DNA of 64,000 bases from Marinifilum_A sediminis (GCA_947496465.1 CANMCX010000002.1:434001-498000), one strand, 5' to 3'. Numbered from the stretch's first letter, positions 1 to 9,953 are shown. The notes: generated by a model not told the origin, from the sequence alone. Made by a program: numbers and translations.

Positions 1-2930
1 CCTAACTGAATAGTCTTTAATCTGATATATGATCCATCTTTTACATACAGGTCAGAAGAACGTGAGTTATTATTTGGATCTTCAGAAGTTACCCTTGGAA
101 TAGAATTAGATGTTCCTTCTCCTCTCCAACGATTTAGAATCCAAGATGCACGGTTCATATTTGGAATATCCGCTCTTTGAGAAAAATCGTAGATATCATT
201 ACCGTAACTTCCCTGGAAGAAAGCTGCAAAATCGAAATTTTTATAGTCAGCAGTAATGTTTAAACCGAATGTCCAATCTGCCATTCCTTTACCAATTTTA
301 GTTCTGTCGTCATCATTAATTAAACCATCATTGTTGTAATCAACAAAACGAACATCACCTGGCATTGCAGATTCACCAAAAGCGCTGTTATATAGAGCAG
401 CTTCTGCATCATTCTGAATTAGTCCATCTGTTTTAAAACCATAGAAATATGGGAAAACTTCACCGTTCTGACCTTTTACGTAGCTACCAATACCTGATGT
501 ACTATTACTCTCATAAATGGCTTCTCCTGAGTCATTACCCATATCAACCAACTCATTCTTGATATATGATGCCTGTGCACTAACTGAATAATTCAAGTCT
601 CCGATATTGTCTTTCCAAGTAACTTCAAATTCAATTCCTTGATTTTCCATATCACCTGCATTGGCAATAGGAGCACCTTTTCCAACGTAGCTAGGAATCG
701 GCTGAGCAATTAACATTCCTTCAGTATCTTTCTTAAAATAATCGAAACCAATCGATAATGCATGATTGAATAATCTCAAATCAAATCCAACATCAATTTG
801 TTCTGACTCTTCCCATTTCACATCAGGATTCGCAATTCTTGAAGCATTAGACCCATACTGCATAGTTGAATAATCACCAGAACCAAAGTAATAGTTAGTT
901 CCACCATCCATCAAACTTGTGTATGAAAAAGCATCAATATTTTCATTACCATTTCTACCCCAGCTGGCACGTACTTTCAAATAATCTAACCATTCTGGCA
1001 TTCCATCCATAAAGGATTCATTGGTTACATTCCAACCTGCCGAGAATGACGGGAAAGTTGCCCACTTGTTGTTTGGACCAAAATTAGAAGAACCATCGCG
1101 ACGAACAGTTGCCTGAAACATGTATTTTTCATCGAAGTTATAATCTACACGTGCAAAATAAGATGCCAAGGTTTTAGAAGTATAGCCACCAGTTCCACCT
1201 GAAACAGTTTCATCATCCTGATCAGCAATTGCATAATCAATTACTGCCTTAGAAGGATTCTCTTCTAATAAATCATAATCGGTTCCCGACAAGTTTCTAT
1301 AGGTATATTCCTTAGAAGATTGCCCCAACAAAGCTGAGAAGTTATGCTTCTCATTAATTGTTTTTGTATAATGCAATGTATTCTCGATCTGCCAGTTGTA
1401 ACCTCTATTCATACTAGACCAAACTGAACTACGATCGTAATTTTTTCCTTGTGAAGTTAGATAGTAAGCAAATCTATATCCATCATTTCCCCAAAAAGCT
1501 AAATCAACACCATAACTGGATTTGAATTTTAAGTCCTTAATGATTTCCAATTCAGCCCAAAGTGTAGCTACGAATTTATCGGAATTATCTTCTGAATTAT
1601 CAGGAGCATTTAACATTGCAACAGGGTTAGCAATTTCCTGAAAACCTGATGGAGGAAGTGAAAATACTCTTCCTTTTGAATCGGTTACTGCTGTTGGGTG
1701 AGCAGCTAAAACAGCATCAGGATCGGCAGCATATACAGATACACTTGGATCGAATGCCAATGCACTTCCCAAAACTGAACCATACTCGGAGTTGGTTTCA
1801 ATTCCTGTGGATTTTATTCTTGTATAACCTGAGTTGATTCCAACTTTTAAACTCTTAAAAAGTTGACGATCCTCATCAAAAATATTATATGTATTATTTA
1901 CACGTAAACTATAACGCTCAAAGTTTGATTTATCAAAATTACCTCCAACAATACCTTCTTGATTGAAATAACCAAAAGACACAAAATAATTAGACTTATC
2001 TGTTCCTCCACTTATACTAACTTGATGATTTTGAACTGGCGCATCATAATTAAACGTCTCATCTTGCCAATCAGTTCCTTCACCTGCATTAGCAACTTGC
2101 TCTGGAGTATAAGTTGCAGAATTACCATCGTTTAATTGCATTTCATTCATGATAACCATGTATTCCTGTGCATTTAAAACCGATTTTTTAGTCCATGGAT
2201 TCTGGAAACCATAAGAAAAATCGTAGCTAACAGTTGCTTTTCCCTGTTTACCAGATTTTGTTGTTACCAAAATAACACCATTCGCACCTCTGGCACCATA
2301 AATTGCCGAAGAAGCAGCATCTTTCAATACCTCAACAGATAGAATATCTGATGGGTTAAGATAATTGATACCTCCATCAACTGCCATTCCATCTACAATG
2401 TATAAAGGATCACTATTGTTAATTGTACCAATACCACGGATTCTAACTTTTGAATCTGCACCTGGTTGACCAGAACTTTGTGTAATTTGAACACCTGAAA
2501 CACGTCCTTTCAGTACATTTTCAATACGAGAAGGAGTTGACTTTTCAAGATCTTCAGCATCAACACTACTAATAGAAGCAGTAACGACACTTTTTTTCTG
2601 AACACCATAACCAATAACAACAACTTCATCTAAACCTGTTGTTTCGGTATCCAAGATAACATTGATTTCTGTTTTATCTCCTACTGTAATTTCTTGAGTA
2701 GTAAATCCAATTAACGAAAACAAAAGAACATCTTCATTCGATGCCATGATACTGAACTTCCCATCAAAATCGGTAGAAGTTCCTATTGTAGTGCCTTTTA
2801 TCACTACGGATGCAAAGGGTAAAGCAAGACCATCTTCCGATGAACGCACTGTACCGCTAACTGAATGTTGCTGTGCAAATGTTTGCAAACAAAACATTGC
2901 CAGAACTAAAAACATTACTGTTTTTTTCAT
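1..2930 (-). CDS. SusC/RagA-family TonB-linked outer-membrane protein (3' end off the window)
   Basis: Outer-membrane TonB-dependent transporter of the SusC/RagA type, expected to import glycans or peptides together with a SusD-like lipoprotein. About 976 residues are visible; the C-terminal part of the barrel lies beyond base 1. Order: signal peptide (about 1-19, ending QTFA), carboxypeptidase-D-like regulatory domain (about 22-98), TonB-box-like stretch DEVVVIGYG (101-109), plug with SSGQPG and RIRGIGTINNSDPLYIVDG (about 140-172), then the barrel. The start ATG at 2930 directly precedes a typical signal peptide. It lies downstream of, and on the same strand as, the large regulator gene, separated by a terminator, so it probably has its own promoter. 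The substrate cannot be told from this sequence. The family is certain. Confidence 0.95.
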   Translation of the reverse strand, partial: MKKTVMFLVLAMFCLQTFAQQHSVSGTVRSSEDGLALPFASVVIKGTTIGTSTDFDGKFSIMASNEDVLLFSLIGFTTQEITVGDKTEINVILDTETTGLDEVVVIGYGVQKKSVVTASISSVDAEDLEKSTPSRIENVLKGRVSGVQITQSSGQPGADSKVRIRGIGTINNSDPLYIVDGMAVDGGINYLNPSDILSVEVLKDAASSAIYGARGANGVILVTTKSGKQGKATVSYDFSYGFQNPWTKKSVLNAQEYMVIMNEMQLNDGNSATYTPEQVANAGEGTDWQDETFNYDAPVQNHQVSISGGTDKSNYFVSFGYFNQEGIVGGNFDKSNFERYSLRVNNTYNIFDEDRQLFKSLKVGINSGYTRIKSTGIETNSEYGSVLGSALAFDPSVSVYAADPDAVLAAHPTAVTDSKGRVFSLPPSGFQEIANPVAMLNAPDNSEDNSDKFVATLWAELEIIKDLKFKSSYGVDLAFWGNDGYRFAYYLTSQGKNYDRSSVWSSMNRGYNWQIENTLHYTKTINEKHNFSALLGQSSKEYTYRNLSGTDYDLLEENPSKAVIDYAIADQDDETVSGGTGGYTSKTLASYFARVDYNFDEKYMFQATVRRDGSSNFGPNNKWATFPSFSAGWNVTNESFMDGMPEWLDYLKVRASWGRNGNENIDAFSYTSLMDGGTNYYFGSGDYSTMQYGSNASRIANPDVKWEESEQIDVGFDLRLFNHALSIGFDYFKKDTEGMLIAQPIPSYVGKGAPIANAGDMENQGIEFEVTWKDNIGDLNYSVSAQASYIKNELVDMGNDSGEAIYESNSTSGIGSYVKGQNGEVFPYFYGFKTDGLIQNDAEAALYNSAFGESAMPGDVRFVDYNNDGLINDDDRTKIGKGMADWTFGLNITADYKNFDFAAFFQGSYGNDIYDFSQRADIPNMNRASWILNRWRGEGTSNSIPRVTSEDPNNNSRSSDLYVKDGSYIRLKTIQL

Positions 2931-2950
2931 AAATTAGTTAGTTAAGATTA

Positions 2951-2981
2951 GAAAAATTAGTTCACTTGATATAATTGCAAA
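2951..2981 (-). promoter_or_regulatory. Possible promoter of the susC-like gene
   Basis: Read on the minus strand there is TTTG (2978-2981), an 18-base spacer and TAATTTTT (about 2952-2959), close to the Bacteroidetes -33/-7 pattern TTTG / TAnnTTTG, with one mismatch in the -7 box. It lies about 20 bases before the start codon. This is a pattern match only. Confidence 0.35.
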
Positions 2982-3184
2982 GTCCACAACTAAATCGTTT
3001 GCAATATCCACTCTTACAAGTCTAATTTCAAGAAATCAACTACATCACGAACCCTACAGCTAGAAAAAAGCTATACATCATTACTACATCAATAACAATA
3101 TTTACACATGTAATGTTTTAATAACGTAACACTTAACACTCCTTAACATTTACACATCATTACAAATAGAAGTACATCAAAAAA

Positions 3185-3226
3185 TAAAAAGGGAGTTAAT
3201 GAACTATGTCATCAACTCCCTTTTTG
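3185..3226 (-). terminator. Terminator after the propeller-LuxR regulator gene
   Basis: Near-perfect inverted repeat: GGGAGTTAATGA pairs with TCATCAACTCCC around a short loop, flanked by A and T runs so that it can work in both directions. It lies about 20 bases past the stop of the regulator gene and separates it from the susC-like gene. The rest of the 2931-3246 gap holds the possible susC promoter and nothing else I recognise. Confidence 0.8.
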
Positions 3227-3246
3227 GCTTTGTTGTTTTGGTGTTA

Positions 3247-6162
3247 TTATACGTTCAATATAAAATCAATTAGATTTTCTTCTCGAGTTAAGTCAAACTT
3301 TTTACGCAAACGATAACGACTTATTTCAACACCTCGTACCGAAATATTCATTAATGGAGCAATTTCTTTCGTAGATAAATTCATTCTCAAATAGGCACAC
3401 AAACGCAGATCTTTTGGAGTTAATTGTGGATAGTCGTTTCGAAGTCGTTTTATAAAATTTTCGTGAACTTTGTCGAAATGGATTTCGAATTGCTCCCAAT
3501 CATGTTCGCTATTAAATTCGGAATCTATCGTTTTCATTAACTGACGAACTTGAACAAGAGCGGTTGGATCTTTAATTTTGCGAAGTGCTTTTTTTAATTC
3601 TCCTACAGAATAAGATAAAACCTCATTTTTGTGGATAATATTCATGGTTGAACTTGCCAGTTCTTTATTTTTAAAATCTACCTCTCCTCTTAATTTTTCA
3701 TTACGCAATTGAACGATTTCACGCTCAGCAATTAATGCTTCCTCCCTGAATTTTTGTTCTTTAATTTTAATCTCTTCTTTCTGCTTTTTCTCCATTAAAT
3801 ATTGCATTCGTTTAACTCTTCTGCGAATTAAATACACTATCCCATAAAGGCTAAATACAAATAACACAGCATAAAAGAAGTAAGCTAAATAGGATCTATA
3901 CCATGGAGGCAATATGGTGAATTGAAATTCATCCGCTCGGGAGTTCAATCCATATTGATTTTCCGACAACACTTTAAATACATAATCACCCTCAGGTAGA
4001 TTCGTATATTCTTTTTGCAACTTTTTTGTCCATACCGATGAATTCGGTTCAAAACCTATTAACTGATATTTATATTGTACAAATTCAGATGAGTTATATA
4101 TCGGAGCAGAATATTCGAATCTCAAAGCATTGTTTTTATAAGCTAAGGAAACCTTACTTTCAGCTTTAACATTTGGTCTTAAAGTGCTTGAATAATTTCC
4201 ATGATAAATAATAGAATCTCCCGCATTGGTTAAATAAACATTACGAATAAAGGTTGAATAAGATTTATCAAATCTGGACACAATACTTGGATCGTAATGA
4301 ACAAAACCTCTCTCAGTGCCTATGAGAACATTTTCGCTATCAATAACACTCACATTCTCAAAAGCATTGATAAACTTTCCCTGAATAGAAGAAAATGTTT
4401 TTTTGTGAATCTCATAACTGTTATCTAGCTGAGATTTTAATATTCCTGCTTTATTCCCTTCAAAAAACCATACATCGCCGTTAGATTCCTCTATTAACTT
4501 ATTTACACTTTCGTTCTTACCAAATAAATTGTTTAGATATTGATGCTTTTCAAAACGATCAACTTCTGGTATGTATTTATAAAAACCACTATCCGTCGAA
4601 AACACCTTCTCATTTCTAATTTTATGAATATTGATATTCAAATTTGAAGGTAATCCATCATTTGTACCATAAAATCGAGAATGGGTACATTTTGTAAAAT
4701 CTTCATTTAAATATATACGGTAAACACCTTTATATCCATGGCACATCCAAATACTATTGTCTTTGTCCCAAAGCAACTCTTTTGATGATTCTAAAAAACC
4801 ATCAATTCGCTTTACAAACTTCCAGTTCCCTTCTGATTTTTTTAATAAAATTAAGCCAGAATACGTACCTCCAATCAATATATCCGGAAATTCTTCCTTG
4901 TACAAATAAGTCCAACCTCCTTCAACATCCGATAGTAATTCACCTCTGTTTTTTTCAATTCTAAACGTTCCCTTATTATGACCACATATCAATTCACCTC
5001 CAATCACTTGCAATGACCAAACCTGACCTGATGTATTTTTTACCAATTCAAACTCATTTCTCGAGCGATTCGAGAAATCATGCTTTTTGACAAATAAACC
5101 CATATTTGTTCCCAAATAAAGATGCCCTTTATGGTATATCGAAGCATAACCCGAACCAATTTCATTGTTTCTTGGGAAAGTTGATAAAGGCGAACTAATT
5201 TCCAATAAATCAATCCCATTATCCAATCCTAACCATAGATTCTCATCTCTATCCAAATGCAAACTTAAAATTGTATTGTTTTGTAAACCCGTTTTTGTAT
5301 TTACCTTTTGAACAAATTCTCCTTTAGTATTAAAAACATACAAACCATCGCGAACCGTTCCAACAGCAAGGTATTCACCATTAAGCCTTGCCATACAAAA
5401 TATCTGTTTTGTCTTAAAATCTGAATTCAGACTGATATCCCAAGTTTCGATACGATTTTCCTTGTATAGAAACAAACCATCCAATGCTGTAGCAATTAAA
5501 ATTGCGCCATCAGAAAATGGAGTCATTCCAACTATTTCCAGATCTTTAAAAAAACTACCTTCCTTTATTAATTGAATACTTCTACCATCCAACTTACACA
5601 ATCCAATTCCTTTTTCACGAACAAAAAATTGATCATTCACCATAAAACTGAAATGAAATTCATTCTTTGCTTTTATTTGTGAAATTTTACCATTCTTATA
5701 ATAAAATACCGATCCAAAGGAGTGTATAAGCATTCCTTTTTTAAACGGATAAATATTCCATACTTCTCGAAAATCTCGTTCAGAATCAGGTAACAAGTTC
5801 ACAAGAGAATGGTAACTTAATTTACCCGATTTATCAGGCTTTAGAAATCCAAAGTCATTATAGGCTCCAACAAAAATTCTATTTAATGAATCGATAGCTA
5901 AAGAACGTACGATTGATTTGTTTGGCATCTGGATTAATCGCCAATTGTTTCCATCAAATTCGAGAACTCCATCGTTATTGGCAAAATACATTAAACCATT
6001 GGGAGTTTGAACAACATCCCAGTTCTGTGTTCCTCCCTTGTACTCGTTTTTGTAATAATTCTTTATAAATGGAATTCCATTATTCTTAATCTTTGCAAAT
6101 ACAATACTTTGCCAACAAAATATAATAATTAGGAGTAAATATGTTTTTTTCAAGATCTTCAA
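3247..6162 (-). CDS. Periplasmic beta-propeller sensor with C-terminal LuxR-type HTH
   Basis: One-piece membrane-spanning regulator, 971 residues. Order: signal peptide (about 1-23), a long beta-propeller built of repeats like those of two-component-regulator propellers (about 30-690), a Y_Y_Y domain (about 690-750, PPWYRS at its end), one membrane segment (about 757-780), a charged coiled coil (about 785-840), and a LuxR/GerE-like HTH (about 905-965, with LTPKDLRLCAYL and STKEIAPLMNIS). The plan resembles hybrid two-component systems, but there is no kinase or receiver domain: the sensor is joined directly to the DNA-binding domain. It is upstream of a susC-like gene, so regulation of that gene in response to a periplasmic ligand is a reasonable inference. 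Ligand unknown. Confidence 0.88.
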   Translation of the reverse strand: MKILKKTYLLLIIIFCWQSIVFAKIKNNGIPFIKNYYKNEYKGGTQNWDVVQTPNGLMYFANNDGVLEFDGNNWRLIQMPNKSIVRSLAIDSLNRIFVGAYNDFGFLKPDKSGKLSYHSLVNLLPDSERDFREVWNIYPFKKGMLIHSFGSVFYYKNGKISQIKAKNEFHFSFMVNDQFFVREKGIGLCKLDGRSIQLIKEGSFFKDLEIVGMTPFSDGAILIATALDGLFLYKENRIETWDISLNSDFKTKQIFCMARLNGEYLAVGTVRDGLYVFNTKGEFVQKVNTKTGLQNNTILSLHLDRDENLWLGLDNGIDLLEISSPLSTFPRNNEIGSGYASIYHKGHLYLGTNMGLFVKKHDFSNRSRNEFELVKNTSGQVWSLQVIGGELICGHNKGTFRIEKNRGELLSDVEGGWTYLYKEEFPDILIGGTYSGLILLKKSEGNWKFVKRIDGFLESSKELLWDKDNSIWMCHGYKGVYRIYLNEDFTKCTHSRFYGTNDGLPSNLNINIHKIRNEKVFSTDSGFYKYIPEVDRFEKHQYLNNLFGKNESVNKLIEESNGDVWFFEGNKAGILKSQLDNSYEIHKKTFSSIQGKFINAFENVSVIDSENVLIGTERGFVHYDPSIVSRFDKSYSTFIRNVYLTNAGDSIIYHGNYSSTLRPNVKAESKVSLAYKNNALRFEYSAPIYNSSEFVQYKYQLIGFEPNSSVWTKKLQKEYTNLPEGDYVFKVLSENQYGLNSRADEFQFTILPPWYRSYLAYFFYAVLFVFSLYGIVYLIRRRVKRMQYLMEKKQKEEIKIKEQKFREEALIAEREIVQLRNEKLRGEVDFKNKELASSTMNIIHKNEVLSYSVGELKKALRKIKDPTALVQVRQLMKTIDSEFNSEHDWEQFEIHFDKVHENFIKRLRNDYPQLTPKDLRLCAYLRMNLSTKEIAPLMNISVRGVEISRYRLRKKFDLTREENLIDFILNV

Positions 6163-6292
6163 TTTAGGTAGGTAGTGATATTTGTATTGTTACACAACTT
6201 AAAATAAACCTATTTTTTAAAATAAAACAAGTAGAATAATTCACTTAGTAATAAAAATATACTTTTCGTTTCTTTTTGAAAACTCAGAAATC

Positions 6293-7117
6293 TCACTGGA
6301 AAATTTCCTCTTCTTTTCTCTCCTTTTCAAATTTATTTACTCTATTCTTCAGTTGTAATTTTCTTATCATCCAGGCGGACACTTTTAATGGAAGAATTCT
6401 GGATAATGCAGCCAAAAACTGATTAAAGAAACCTGGAATAGCAATCAATTTGTTATTATTCATTGATCGATATGCATATTTCGCAACCTCCCTTGCAGAT
6501 CCAATATTCCAACGTATAAGTGCCTTTTCTTCGCACATACTTTTCTGAAAGGCAGTACGCGTTAAACCAGGACACAATACTGTTATACCAACTCCCGTTC
6601 CTTTTAATTCATTACTTAATGCTACACTAAATGATAATATATATGCTTTACTCGCGTAATAAACCGACATTAAAGGACCACAATAATAAGACGCTAAAGA
6701 AGCAACATTTAAAATCTTTCCCTTTTTTCTAGATATCATTCCAGGCAAAAACAATTTACACAAATGCGTTACGGTATGCACATGTAAATTGATCATTTGA
6801 GATTCTTGTTGCCAATCCGTTTCCTCAAACTTTCCCAAAATTCCAAAACCTGCATTATTAACCAATACATCTATAACAACGTCCTGCTCATAAAGTTCAT
6901 TATAAATCTCCTCAGCTGTATTAGGCTTACATAAATCCTTAACTAAAATGCGCACTTTGTTATTATTAGTATGATGATGAAAACTTGATTGAACTTGAGT
7001 TAATCCACTAGCATCCTTATCAATCAATATTAATGAATAATTATCGCGAAACATTAATTTAGAAATCTCCAAACCAATTCCACTCGCCGCTCCTGTAATT
7101 AAGGCTACTTTATTCAT
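6293..7117 (-). CDS. Short-chain dehydrogenase/reductase (SDR)
   Basis: NAD(P)-dependent oxidoreductase, 274 residues, the usual length of classical SDRs. The Rossmann nucleotide motif TGAASGIG is at 8-15, NNAG at 87-90, catalytic Ser at 140 (NVAS) and YxxxK at Tyr153-Lys157; the spacing from Ser to Tyr (13) is canonical. The C-terminal 40 residues are basic with a hydrophobic stretch (GFFNQFLAALSRILPLKV), as in SDRs acting on lipid or membrane substrates. It follows the BLUF gene by 34 bases on the same strand, so the two are probably co-transcribed. The substrate is unknown; the catalytic core is complete. Confidence 0.9.
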   Translation of the reverse strand: MNKVALITGAASGIGLEISKLMFRDNYSLILIDKDASGLTQVQSSFHHHTNNNKVRILVKDLCKPNTAEEIYNELYEQDVVIDVLVNNAGFGILGKFEETDWQQESQMINLHVHTVTHLCKLFLPGMISRKKGKILNVASLASYYCGPLMSVYYASKAYILSFSVALSNELKGTGVGITVLCPGLTRTAFQKSMCEEKALIRWNIGSAREVAKYAYRSMNNNKLIAIPGFFNQFLAALSRILPLKVSAWMIRKLQLKNRVNKFEKERKEEEIFQ

Positions 7118-7151
7118 AAATTCAGAATTTAGATTCCATTTTCAAAACAAT

Positions 7152-7577
7152 CTAAGTGTATTTTCGAAAGCTATTTAATAAAAAAAGCACTTGCTCAGCA
7201 ATGCCTGGGTCAGGCTCCCAATCAGTATTCTCACTCATAAAATTAGAGAAACCTTGAATCGATTTCAGGTCCTCATTGGTAATTCGCTTAAATCCCATAG
7301 ACCAATCTGGAAATGATCTCTTCTTAATTGGTTCCTTTAAAAGTTCAATAATATTCTTATGTCTTGCATCAGATTTTACCAATTCAAATAAATCAATAAT
7401 ACGCTTAACATCACCTTCAATTACCTGAATAAACATACCATCGTTGTATAACAATAATCCTGTAATATTGTTTTTCTTATTCTTGGCTCTGATACTCTTG
7501 AGTAGTTCATCCAATTCTAATTGTGAAAGATCATGAGTAGAAGTACTGACATATACAATATGAATTAATTCTGACAT
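7152..7577 (-). CDS. BLUF-domain blue-light sensor, single domain
   Basis: A 141-residue BLUF protein, expected to bind FAD and sense blue light. Compared from memory with the short BLUF protein PixD, the key residues are all present: Tyr9 and Gln51 of the photoactive Tyr-Gln pair, Asn33 in the flavin site, the NITGLLLY strand (37-44), FIQVIEG (49-55) and Trp92/Met94 in FPDWSM. About 40 residues follow the core and may form the helical cap used for oligomerisation. There is no fused output domain, so it must act through a partner. The SDR encoded 34 bases downstream is the obvious candidate, by gene order only. Transcribed divergently from the NYN-domain gene. Confidence 0.93.
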   Translation of the reverse strand: MSELIHIVYVSTSTHDLSQLELDELLKSIRAKNKKNNITGLLLYNDGMFIQVIEGDVKRIIDLFELVKSDARHKNIIELLKEPIKKRSFPDWSMGFKRITNEDLKSIQGFSNFMSENTDWEPDPGIAEQVLFLLNSFRKYT

Positions 7578-7794
7578 GTGTTTATCTTTTGGTTAATAGC
7601 AAAATTGATGAGGCTTCTCAACTAAAGATACAAATACTTTAAGATAAGATGTTATCTTATCATCAACAGTTTACTGTTCTTAATCTAATAATTCAACTAA
7701 TAATAGCCAATTAAATAGTTTTTATTAATCCAATATTTGCTTCGTATTTCTTAACAATTGCCTAACTTAGTTAAATACAAAAGAGTTTATAACA

Positions 7795-8541
7795 ATGAAA
7801 GAACAAAATGATTTAAATCTTGCCGTTTTAATTGATGCAGATAATATCCCCTATTCGAATATAAAAGGAATGCTTGACGAAATAGCCAAATTTGGAACGC
7901 CAAGTATTAAACGTATTTATGGTGATTGGACAAGACCAACTGTTTCGGGTTGGAAACCTGCACTTTTAGAGCATGCCATTACTCCCATCCAACAATACTC
8001 CTACACAACAGGTAAAAATGCAACCGATTCTGCAATGATTATAGATGCTATGGACATTTTGCACAGCGATAAAATAGATGGTTTTTGTCTGGTTTCCAGC
8101 GATAGTGATTTCACTCGTCTTGCAACCCGATTAAGAGAATCAAGCAAATTGGTAATTGGAATAGGCGAAAAGAAAACACCAAATCCATTTATTGTAGCTT
8201 GTGATAAATTTATTTACATAGAGATTATTGGAGGCAAACAAATAGCTGAAAAAAAGAAAAATGATACTCAAATTGAGCAGCAAAAATTCGATAAGATTGA
8301 TCGAAAATTTATCAATCTACTTAAAAATTCGATTGATGATATAGCTGATGATGATGGATGGGCATTTCTTGCAGAACTTGGTTCTCTTATCAATAAAAAG
8401 AAACCAGATTTTGATCCCCGAAATTATGGCTTTAACAAGTTAACTCCTTTAATTAAATCATTACAGAAACATTTTGAAATAGATGAGAGAGAGAGTGGGA
8501 AACGAAATATCAAACATATTTTTGTAAAGATTAAAGATTAA
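7795..8541 (+). CDS. NYN-domain (PIN-like) protein with C-terminal OST-HTH/LOTUS domain
   Basis: 248 residues. The N-terminal NYN (DUF88/LabA-like) domain shows the acidic residues expected of the PIN-like nuclease fold: LIDADN (12-17), TDSAMIIDAMDIL near 80, and SSDSDF near 103, followed by KLVIGIGE. The C-terminal part (about 165-248: LLKNSIDDIADDDGWAFLAE and RNYGFNKLTPLIKSL) matches the OST-HTH/LOTUS RNA-binding winged helix. In this family the combination suggests RNA binding and possibly cleavage; activity is inferred. It is followed at 34 and 10 bases by acetyltransferase and potassium-channel genes on the same strand, so the three may form an operon without evident functional connection. 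Confidence 0.88.
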   Translation: MKEQNDLNLAVLIDADNIPYSNIKGMLDEIAKFGTPSIKRIYGDWTRPTVSGWKPALLEHAITPIQQYSYTTGKNATDSAMIIDAMDILHSDKIDGFCLVSSDSDFTRLATRLRESSKLVIGIGEKKTPNPFIVACDKFIYIEIIGGKQIAEKKKNDTQIEQQKFDKIDRKFINLLKNSIDDIADDDGWAFLAELGSLINKKKPDFDPRNYGFNKLTPLIKSLQKHFEIDERESGKRNIKHIFVKIKD

Positions 8542-8575
8542 AAACTCTCATTAAGATATTCAATATATTGCCTTT

Positions 8576-9112
8576 ATGTATTTAAACAATGCCTCAACAA
8601 ACCGATTAAAAATACAAGCACTTACCATTAATGATAGCTCTAACTGGGAGTGTTTTTTTGAAAACAATCCACTTCTTCCCTATTTGGGAATAGATTTAAG
8701 TCTTTCCAATGAAGAACAAGCCACTAGCTGGATTCAATTCCAATTGGACCGATACAAATCTGGAAGGTTCGGACATCATGCTCTTTGGGATAAAAGCTCA
8801 AATGAATTTATTGGACAGTGCGGACTTCTTACTCAGGAAATTAACGGAGTTGAAGTGCTGGAAGTTGGCTATCATATTCTACCTAAATATTGGGGAAATG
8901 GGTATGCTACAGAAGCGGCACTAAAATTCAGGGATTTTGCTTTTGAAACCAATTTGTGTGATCGGTTGGTATCCATTATTGATATAAGAAACATTGCATC
9001 GCAAAAAGTAGCCGAAAAGAATGGTATGAAAAGAAAAACACAAATAAAATATCATGGATTGAATGTATTTGTTTATGAGATTACAAAGAAAGATTGGATA
9101 GCTAAAAAATAA
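8576..9112 (+). CDS. GNAT acetyltransferase, RimJ/RimL-like
   Basis: A 178-residue acetyltransferase of the GNAT superfamily (Acetyltransf_3 type). Visible features: TNRLKIQALTINDSSNW at the start, a central QCGLLTQEINGVEVLEVGYHILP sheet (split here across the family core), the acetyl-CoA loop with YWGNGYATEAA (about 104-114), and the C-terminal RNIASQKVAEKNGM helix typical of RimJ/RimL relatives. These enzymes acetylate protein N-termini or small amines; the substrate here is unknown. Second gene of a probable three-gene operon. Confidence 0.88.
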   Translation: MYLNNASTNRLKIQALTINDSSNWECFFENNPLLPYLGIDLSLSNEEQATSWIQFQLDRYKSGRFGHHALWDKSSNEFIGQCGLLTQEINGVEVLEVGYHILPKYWGNGYATEAALKFRDFAFETNLCDRLVSIIDIRNIASQKVAEKNGMKRKTQIKYHGLNVFVYEITKKDWIAKK

Positions 9113-9122
9113 TATCTTAAAA

Positions 9123-9857
9123 ATGAGGGAGTATATTCGAAATATTGTTGAAGATAATACCAGTAAAAAAGGAAAAATATTTGATTATATCATTCAGGGA
9201 CTGATCATGTTGTCATTGATCTCCTTTTCTGTAGAAACTTTACCCAATAATTCTCCAAATACTATCTTGTTCTTAGAATATTTCGAGATTTTTTGCATTA
9301 TCATTTTCTCCATTGAATATGTATTACGCATTTATGTTTCAAAAAAACCATTCTCCTACATATTCAGTTTTTATGGCATCATCGATTTACTTGCTATTCT
9401 GCCATTCTATCTAAGAGGAACTCTGGATTTTAGAGCTCTTAGAGCATTTCGAATTTTCAGAGTATTCAGAACCTTAAAACTAATTCGATACAACAGAGCC
9501 TTACATCGTTTTCACATAGCTGCTCGCATTGTTCGCGAAGAAGTAATTCTATTTTTTATCGTTACAGGAATATTAATATTTCTTTCTGCTGCTGGAATTT
9601 ATTTCTTCGAAAACGAGGCACAACCAAAGGTATTTGCGTCTGTATTTCACAGCTTATGGTGGTCAATTGTTACCTTAACTACAGTTGGCTATGGAGATGT
9701 GTACCCTATTACGGTTGGAGGTAAAATTTTCACATTTTTTGTTCTTCTTGTTGGTGTTGGAATTGTCACTGTTCCTGCTGGATTAGTAGCTACTTCTTTA
9801 TCGAAAGCCAGAGAAATTGAAGAAGAGGAACGCAAAAAAAATAATTTACCAACCTAA
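9123..9857 (+). CDS. Voltage-gated potassium channel (6-TM)
   Basis: Inner-membrane K+ channel subunit of 244 residues. Six membrane segments can be traced. The fourth (about 101-122) carries regularly spaced arginines (RALRAFRIFRVFRTLKLIR), the pattern of a voltage sensor, and the pore loop has the selectivity filter TVGYGD at 187-192. The last segment is followed by a short charged tail (KAREIEEEERKKNN), with no RCK or cyclic-nucleotide domain, so gating should depend on voltage. It starts 10 bases after the acetyltransferase gene. The length is normal for bacterial Kv-like channels. Confidence 0.94.
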   Translation: MREYIRNIVEDNTSKKGKIFDYIIQGLIMLSLISFSVETLPNNSPNTILFLEYFEIFCIIIFSIEYVLRIYVSKKPFSYIFSFYGIIDLLAILPFYLRGTLDFRALRAFRIFRVFRTLKLIRYNRALHRFHIAARIVREEVILFFIVTGILIFLSAAGIYFFENEAQPKVFASVFHSLWWSIVTLTTVGYGDVYPITVGGKIFTFFVLLVGVGIVTVPAGLVATSLSKAREIEEEERKKNNLPT

Positions 9858-9923
9858 AAAACTGATTAATTTGCATTTGTAAAGTTTCATTTTTTACTTT
9901 TCATATTTTTATTCAAGGAACAG

Positions 9924-9953
9924 TTGCATATTAAAAAATTAGCTGTAAGTTTG
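9924..9953 (+). promoter_or_regulatory. Promoter of the thiamine operon
   Basis: TTG at 9924-9926, a 19-base spacer, and TAAGTTTG at 9946-9953, an exact match to the Bacteroidetes -7 consensus TAnnTTTG at the usual distance. It ends about a dozen bases before the TPP riboswitch, which places the start of transcription just ahead of the aptamer. Confidence 0.75.
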
